NCBI GenBank assembly: GCA_036752825.1
Contig: DAIORV010000089.1
Coordinates: forward strand, 1-9,359
Source of the DNA: UBA5177 sp002413265
GTDB lineage: Bacteria > Chloroflexota > UBA5177
Reading direction: 5' to 3'
DNA: 9,359 bases
Positions 6,143-9,359 of this stretch are shown here, in pieces. Position 1 is the stretch's first letter. Each line of letters begins with the position of its first letter. A program made the translations under genes and the position numbers. The notes under the pieces were generated by a model, which had not been told where the DNA came from, searched no databases, and saw nothing but the letters and a program-made list of their open reading frames with translations.

Positions 6143-7286
6143 TTAGTGTTTCCTAGGTCCAGCAATCGTGCAGCTTGATGCGGGAGGCGAGGTAGTGGCA
6201 TCGACGATCGTGCACACGTTCGTCCCTGGGGGAGGCGTGAAGGTGAATACGCCCGTTGGAACGTCCGAAGCCGGCAGGATCTCGCATGTCGTTATGTCGA
6301 GCCGTTGCTCGGCCAGCGTGACCCCCTCTGGGTTCCTGCCACCTATGTCGATCCGTCTGATCAGGTACGTGCTCGAGTCGAGGTAGATGGTGATGACGTT
6401 GGCGGTCCAGCCCTCGGGTTGTTGCGACGACGCCCCGGCAATTTGCCGAGTCACCTGGACCACGTCCACCGTGGCGCCGTCGACACTCTGTTGCGGCAGG
6501 AGCCGGATCTGGCCATCCGTGCCCTTAGCCGCCGCGAGCAGCAGTTCCCGCATGCCTCCCGGCACCTGCGGAGCATTCATTGTTTGCTTCGGCAGGTAGA
6601 GAATGGCCTCGGGATCAGATGCGGGCGGTGGTTGGAAGAACGGCTTACCGGGCGTCCAGGCGTTCTTGTTCACCGTGTTCAAGCTTGGGCTGTAGGTCCA
6701 GACATAACCGGCAGCATCGGCAACTGTTCTCTCGTCCGCGGCCGGATTTGCGCTGGATTCCCGGAGATCGATGCGCGGGGTTTCCGTCGGCAGCCAGCTG
6801 AGTCCACTGCTCCGCGGTGATGTCCCTAGCGTCTACTTGGGCAGACGGTTGTCGGAGGAGTCGCACGATCGTAACTTCGTAAATCACCTGACCTGGGGAG
6901 GCAGCAGTGACGGCCAGAGCGGCCCGCCGAAGCACCTGCGCGGCGGAGGCGGTCGCGGGAGTTTGGAGGTGCAGGTAACCAAAAGTTCCGCCGAGCGCGA
7001 TGAACGCAGCCGCTGCGGCGGAGAGCAGCCAGCCGGAGGCGCGCGGCCTTCGCAGATGCCCTCGATGGGAAGGCGGTAAGGGAGCAACGAGGATGGGGCC
7101 GCGTGCAGCGACGGTCGCCGATGCTTTCGCGGGGGCCAGTCCCAGCCTGCGAGCAATGTCGGCTCGTGGCTGCGCCGAGATGTTCGTGGAGCAGATATTC
7201 TGCAGGTCGGAGATCAGGTGCCGGAAGGCCGGATCGGAGCGCTCCTGCACCGTCAATTCGGGATCGAGATCGTCAAAATTCGTCAT
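6143..7286 (-). pseudogene. Membrane-anchored sigma-factor partner (anti-sigma-like), frameshifted
   Basis: Starts at ATG 7286, overlapping the sigma-factor stop by 14 bases. Residues 1-84 are a cytoplasmic region without the HxxxCxxC zinc motif of classic anti-sigma factors. One membrane helix follows at about 85-106 (S-G-W-L-L-S-A-A-A-A-A-F-I-A-L-G-G). The extracytoplasmic part begins A-S-A-A-Q-V-L-R-R-A-A and P-G-Q-V-I-Y-E-V and later contains V-I-T-I-Y-L-D-S-S-T-Y-L-I-R-R-I-D, the strand pattern of LolA/RseB-like domains found on sigma-regulator proteins. Frame is lost between about 6830 and 6682, most simply by one extra base in the GGGG run at 6777-6780 (CCCC in coding sense). Removing one base joins ...A-A-D-G-N-P to R-I-D-L-R-E-S-S-A-N-P-A-A-D and gives 380 residues. 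It would bind the sigma factor and release it on an envelope signal; broken as it stands, unless this is a sequence error. Confidence 0.7.
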
Positions 7287-7871
7287 GGTAGTTCTCCCTG
7301 AGAGTGCGGAGGGTACGAATGAGGCGCATGCGAGTCGCCGCTTCGCTCTTGCCAATCACCAGCGCGATTTCGGCGACGGTAAGGTCTGCGCCAAAACGCA
7401 GGAGCAAAAGCTCGCGAGCATGCGGATCCAGATGCGCGAAAAGCGTGTCGATGAGATCTCCTCGAGCGGCTCGCCCTCCCACGTCGTCATCGCCGGAGGC
7501 TTGCAAAGCCTCGGGAAGAAGATCCCATGGCATCGGCCGGCGAGACCCCTTGTGGAAGTTGATGGCGAGGTTTCGCGCTATTGAGAGGAGCCAGGCCGCG
7601 AATGGCAGCCCGCGGTTCTGGTAGCGAGGCAGGCCATCCAGAGCCTGCAGGAACACCTGTTGGGTGAGGTCGGCCGCATCTTCGTCGTTGTCAGCCCGAG
7701 ATCGAAGATAGGAGTACACGCGGTCGACGTAACGCGTGTAGAGCGAGTCGAAAGCGGCGGGTCCCGCTGCGCGGCGTCGACCAGCGATGCGTCGTCGAGC
7801 TCGGGGGAACGTTCGTCATCCACTCGCGGATGTTCTGCACTCGTTCCCCCTTCGGACCGTAATTCTTGCAC
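7273..7871 (-). pseudogene. ECF-type sigma-70 family factor, frameshifted near the N-terminus
   Basis: The start is GTG 7871-7869, since AGGAG (7882-7878) lies 6 bases upstream. After a ~30-residue acidic leader the frame reads D-D-A-S-L-V-D-A-A-Q-R-D-P and then breaks; the continuation A-A-F-D-S-L-Y-T-R-Y-V-D-R-V-Y-S-Y-L-R is one frame away. Adding one base to the C-run at 7759-7761 restores a 199-residue ECF factor. Sigma region 2 continues with E-D-A-A-D-L-T-Q-Q-V-F-L-Q-A-L and the core-binding/-10 helix F-A-A-W-L-L-S-I-A-R-N-L-A-I-N-F-H-K. Region 4 is H-L-D-P-H-A-R-E-L-L-L-L-R-F then L-T-V-A-E-I-A-L-V-I-G-K-S-E-A-A-T-R-M-R, the HTH that reads the -35 element. It overlaps the downstream membrane partner by 14 bases, the classic sigma/anti-sigma layout. 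A GTG inside region 2 (about 7719) could restart translation, but would lack the first helices. Confidence 0.75.
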
Positions 7872-8057
7872 TGAAATCTCCTGGCGTGCGGACGATGCAT
7901 TCGTCCTGTGTTTTGCCGCGACAATCCTTACAACACTCAGGTAGGCCAAAGTGAACACGTCCAACCGAAAACGCCAGTTGCACGATGCTTGCTTCTACGA
8001 TTTCTGCATTCAGTCGCTAAGTCGCAACCGGAAACACAATCTCTACACTGGAGTGTG
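7872..8057. promoter_or_regulatory. Divergent intergenic region
   Basis: This 186-base gap separates the leftward sigma operon from the rightward coiled-coil gene and must carry promoters for both, unless one is silent. Nothing matches a strong -35/-10 pair. TACACT at 8044-8049 could be a -10 box giving a very short leader for the gene at 8058. ACACT-gg-AGTGT (8045-8056) is a small inverted repeat that covers the weak GGAG ribosome binding site of that gene. Confidence 0.3.
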
Positions 8058-8306
8058 ATGAACGAATCGGCAGAAATTCAGGCGGCGATCGAGCGCCACA
8101 ATCGAGAAATCGTGGAGCTGCGTGAAGAGCTGCACGCGCTGAAGGATGGTCAGGCCACGAAGGAGCTCAAGCAACAGATCGACCGGCGGATTGCGGAACT
8201 CGAGGCTGACATCAAGCTGCAAGAACTTCAGGAAACGATGGCAAAGGAGCAAGCTGAAAAGGATGCTGCGTCTAGCAAAAAGAAACGCGGCTGGTTCAGG
8301 TGGTAG
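8058..8306 (+). CDS. Small coiled-coil protein of unknown function
   Basis: An 82-residue, highly charged protein that I do not recognise. Residues ~4-66 are predicted by eye to be one long helix with heptad-like spacing (I-x-A-A-I-x-x-H-N-x-x-I-V-E-L-R-E-E-L, then I-D-R-R-I-A-E-L-E-A-D-I), so a coiled-coil dimer or bundle is likely. The C-terminus is a Lys cluster followed by R-G-W-F-R-W, a basic and aromatic tail that could contact membrane or nucleic acid. The start is ATG at 8058 with GGAG 4 bases upstream; the open frame extends further left, but that part lacks such a signal and has cysteine- and proline-rich content unlike the rest. It stands alone between a divergent sigma operon and a convergent hydrolase. 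Confidence 0.65.
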   Translation: MNESAEIQAAIERHNREIVELREELHALKDGQATKELKQQIDRRIAELEADIKLQELQETMAKEQAEKDAASSKKKRGWFRW

Positions 8307-8398
8307 TACGCCCACCGCGCAAGCCTTGCGGCGTGAGTGCGCGGCGGACGCATTGCGAATTACCGTCTAGCAGCATCCATCAGTTCTCACCGCTCAGC

Positions 8399-9061
8399 TC
8401 AAAGTGGCGAGCTACCCAGATACTTGAGGAACCAGTCGCGGGCCAAGTGTGACACCTCCTCCAACGTGCCAGGCTCCTCGAAGAGGTGCGTTGCTCCCGG
8501 CACGATAACAAGCTCCTTGATGCAGCATAGGCGGGAGAGAGCCTCTCTGTTCATCTCGATAACGCGCTCGTCGCGACCGCCAACTATGAGGAGTGTTGGA
8601 GATAGCACGTCAGGCAGGTGCTCGCCGGCCAAGTCTGGCCGGCCGCCCCGTGACACCACCGCCCCGATGTTGTTGCCGGCGTGTGCCGCGGCGACCAGCG
8701 CGGCGCCTGCGCCGGTGCTCGCGCCGAAGTAGCCGAGGGGAAGGGTTTGCGCAGCCTGCCGCTCCTCCATCCAACGACTGCAATCCAGGAGCCGCCCGGC
8801 GAGAAGTTCGATATCGAACACGTGGCGACGATCCTCCGCCTCGGACTCTGTGAGCAGATCTACCAGCAGCGTTGCGAGGCCGGCCTTTTGTAGAACGCGG
8901 GCGACCGCATTGTTGCGTGGGCTCAGTCGGCCACTGCCGCTTCCGTGGGCGAACACGACGGCGCCGTGAGGCCCGGCAAGCAAACCCAGGATACCGGGCA
9001 AAATCAGCGTCCCGGACGCGATCTCGACGTTCTGTTCGTTTGAGCTCGACTGGCCGGTCAC
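8399..9061 (-). CDS. Alpha/beta hydrolase (dienelactone-hydrolase-like)
   Basis: A 220-residue cytoplasmic protein of the alpha/beta hydrolase fold. The oxyanion loop is V-V-F-A-H-G-S-G-S-G (35-44), the nucleophile elbow G-Y-F-G-A-S-T-G (110-117) puts the catalytic serine at 115, V-G-G-R-D-E-R-V gives D164, and G-A-T-H-L-F-E-E-P-G gives H192. All three triad residues are in the right order and spacing for the compact dienelactone-hydrolase-like group without a large cap. Members of this subgroup (H-G-S-G-S-G, then N-x-x-V-A, later L-F-E-E-P-G) are often found fused or adjacent to phosphoribosyltransferases; no such neighbour is visible here, and the substrate is unknown. The start is GTG 9061-9059, preceded by an AGGGG-type ribosome binding site 4 bases away. 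It is transcribed alone, towards the coiled-coil gene. Confidence 0.88.
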   Translation of the reverse strand: MTGQSSSNEQNVEIASGTLILPGILGLLAGPHGAVVFAHGSGSGRLSPRNNAVARVLQKAGLATLLVDLLTESEAEDRRHVFDIELLAGRLLDCSRWMEERQAAQTLPLGYFGASTGAGAALVAAAHAGNNIGAVVSRGGRPDLAGEHLPDVLSPTLLIVGGRDERVIEMNREALSRLCCIKELVIVPGATHLFEEPGTLEEVSHLARDWFLKYLGSSPL

Positions 9062-9118
9062 GACTCCCCTAGCGGCTCAGCTTGGTTAGCTCAAGTATGG
9101 GGACGCAGCGAGACGAAG

Positions 9119-9175
9119 TCTAGTGCCCGTCGCTGAGTGACGCACCGGCCCGGTTCGGGAGCCGTCCGCACTAGA
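9119..9175. other. Three-way-junction-like inverted repeat in intergenic DNA
   Basis: TCTAGTGC (9119-9126) and GCACTAGA (9168-9175) form a perfect 8-bp outer stem. Inside it are two hairpins: 9128-9133 with 9137-9142 (6 bp, one G-T pair, TGA loop) and 9146-9151 with 9158-9164 (6 bp with a bulged A at 9160). The element lies in the gap between the minus-strand gene ending at 9215 and the hydrolase start at 9061. It could be a terminator, an mRNA-leader structure or a small RNA; no known family was recognised. Confidence 0.4.
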
Positions 9176-9214
9176 AGTGCGCTCTCAGTTTCTGGTGGAG
9201 GGTGGGCGAATTCT

Positions 9215-9359
9215 CTAGTTGAAGCTGCCTATCAGGATGTAGCTATCGAGATTGCTGATTGGCATGGTGTAGATGCGCACCGTGTCCGGAGAGTTGATGT
9301 TGAAGGTTCCGGCATCGACGGTAGCGCTCCCCGAGCCGTGAGACAGCGTGATGATGCCG
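9215..9359 (-). CDS. C-terminal fragment of an unrecognised protein (cut by window edge)
   Basis: An open frame enters from the right edge and ends at TAG 9217-9215, giving about 48 residues. The visible part is rich in beta-branched residues, Ser, Gly and Asn (S-G-S-A-T-V-D-A-G-T-F-N-I-N and S-Y-I-L-I-G-S-F-N at the very end), as in the last strands of a secreted or surface beta-sandwich. No motif allows a family assignment. The next gene downstream on this strand, the hydrolase, begins 153 bases away behind the inverted repeat, so they are probably separate transcription units. Confidence 0.55.
   Translation of the reverse strand, partial: GIITLSHGSGSATVDAGTFNINSPDTVRIYTMPISNLDSYILIGSFN

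Noticed and set aside
7000..7584. A 194-codon plus-strand frame opposite the sigma and anti-sigma genes
   Set aside because: It is the complement of two genes with clear domain signatures on the other strand.
8318..8330. CGCAA-gcc-TTGCG hairpin between the coiled-coil gene and the hydrolase
   Set aside because: Only 5 bp with no T-run; too weak to call as a terminator, although the convergent position is suitable.
1..9359. CRISPR array, tRNA, rRNA, insertion sequence or phage attachment site
   Set aside because: No regularly spaced repeats, no tRNA cloverleaf, no transposase or integrase and no terminal inverted repeats with target duplications were seen.

Overview
The window is GC-rich bacterial DNA with a free-living, probably soil or other environmental, background. 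The clues are a secreted sialidase-like protein, a PadR/HAAS regulatory pair, an ECF sigma with a membrane-bound partner, and high G+C at third codon positions. These combinations are frequent in Chloroflexota, Candidatus Dormibacterota and Actinomycetota, but no marker gene fixes the phylum, so the assignment is only a suggestion.

Layout. Bases 3-614 (+) are the C-terminal part of a BNR/sialidase-type protein, followed by a 17-bp perfect hairpin. A structured leader with an extended -10 box and an intrinsic terminator precedes metE (813-3161, +), an intact cobalamin-independent methionine synthase with all four zinc ligands. Convergent with metE is a minus-strand envelope group, read right to left: a LapA-domain membrane protein (5188-4826), a TfoX/YjbR-like small protein overlapping it by one base (4826-4503), the undecaprenyl-diphosphate phosphatase uppP (4380-3439, apparently starting at CTG) and a 62-residue two-helix membrane protein (3421-3233).

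Bases 5335-7871 (-) hold a decayed regulatory block: an ECF sigma factor (one-base deletion), its membrane-anchored partner with a LolA/RseB-like extracytoplasmic domain (one-base insertion), the last ~42 codons of a PadR repressor, and a HAAS-domain membrane protein carrying both a Trp-to-TGA nonsense change and a one-base deletion. The genes on either side are intact, so the lesions are concentrated here. Either this is a real recent loss of two signalling modules or a local patch of poor sequence.

On the right are a short coiled-coil protein (8058-8306, +), an alpha/beta hydrolase (9061-8399, -) with a recognisable Ser-Asp-His triad, a 57-nt three-way-junction-like inverted repeat (9119-9175), and the C-terminus of an unrecognised protein running off the edge (9359-9215, -).

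I found no clearly undescribed defence, mobile or biosynthetic system. The observations most worth following are the metE leader, the clustered lesions in the sigma/anti-sigma/PadR/HAAS block, the CTG start of uppP and the structured intergenic element at 9119-9175.
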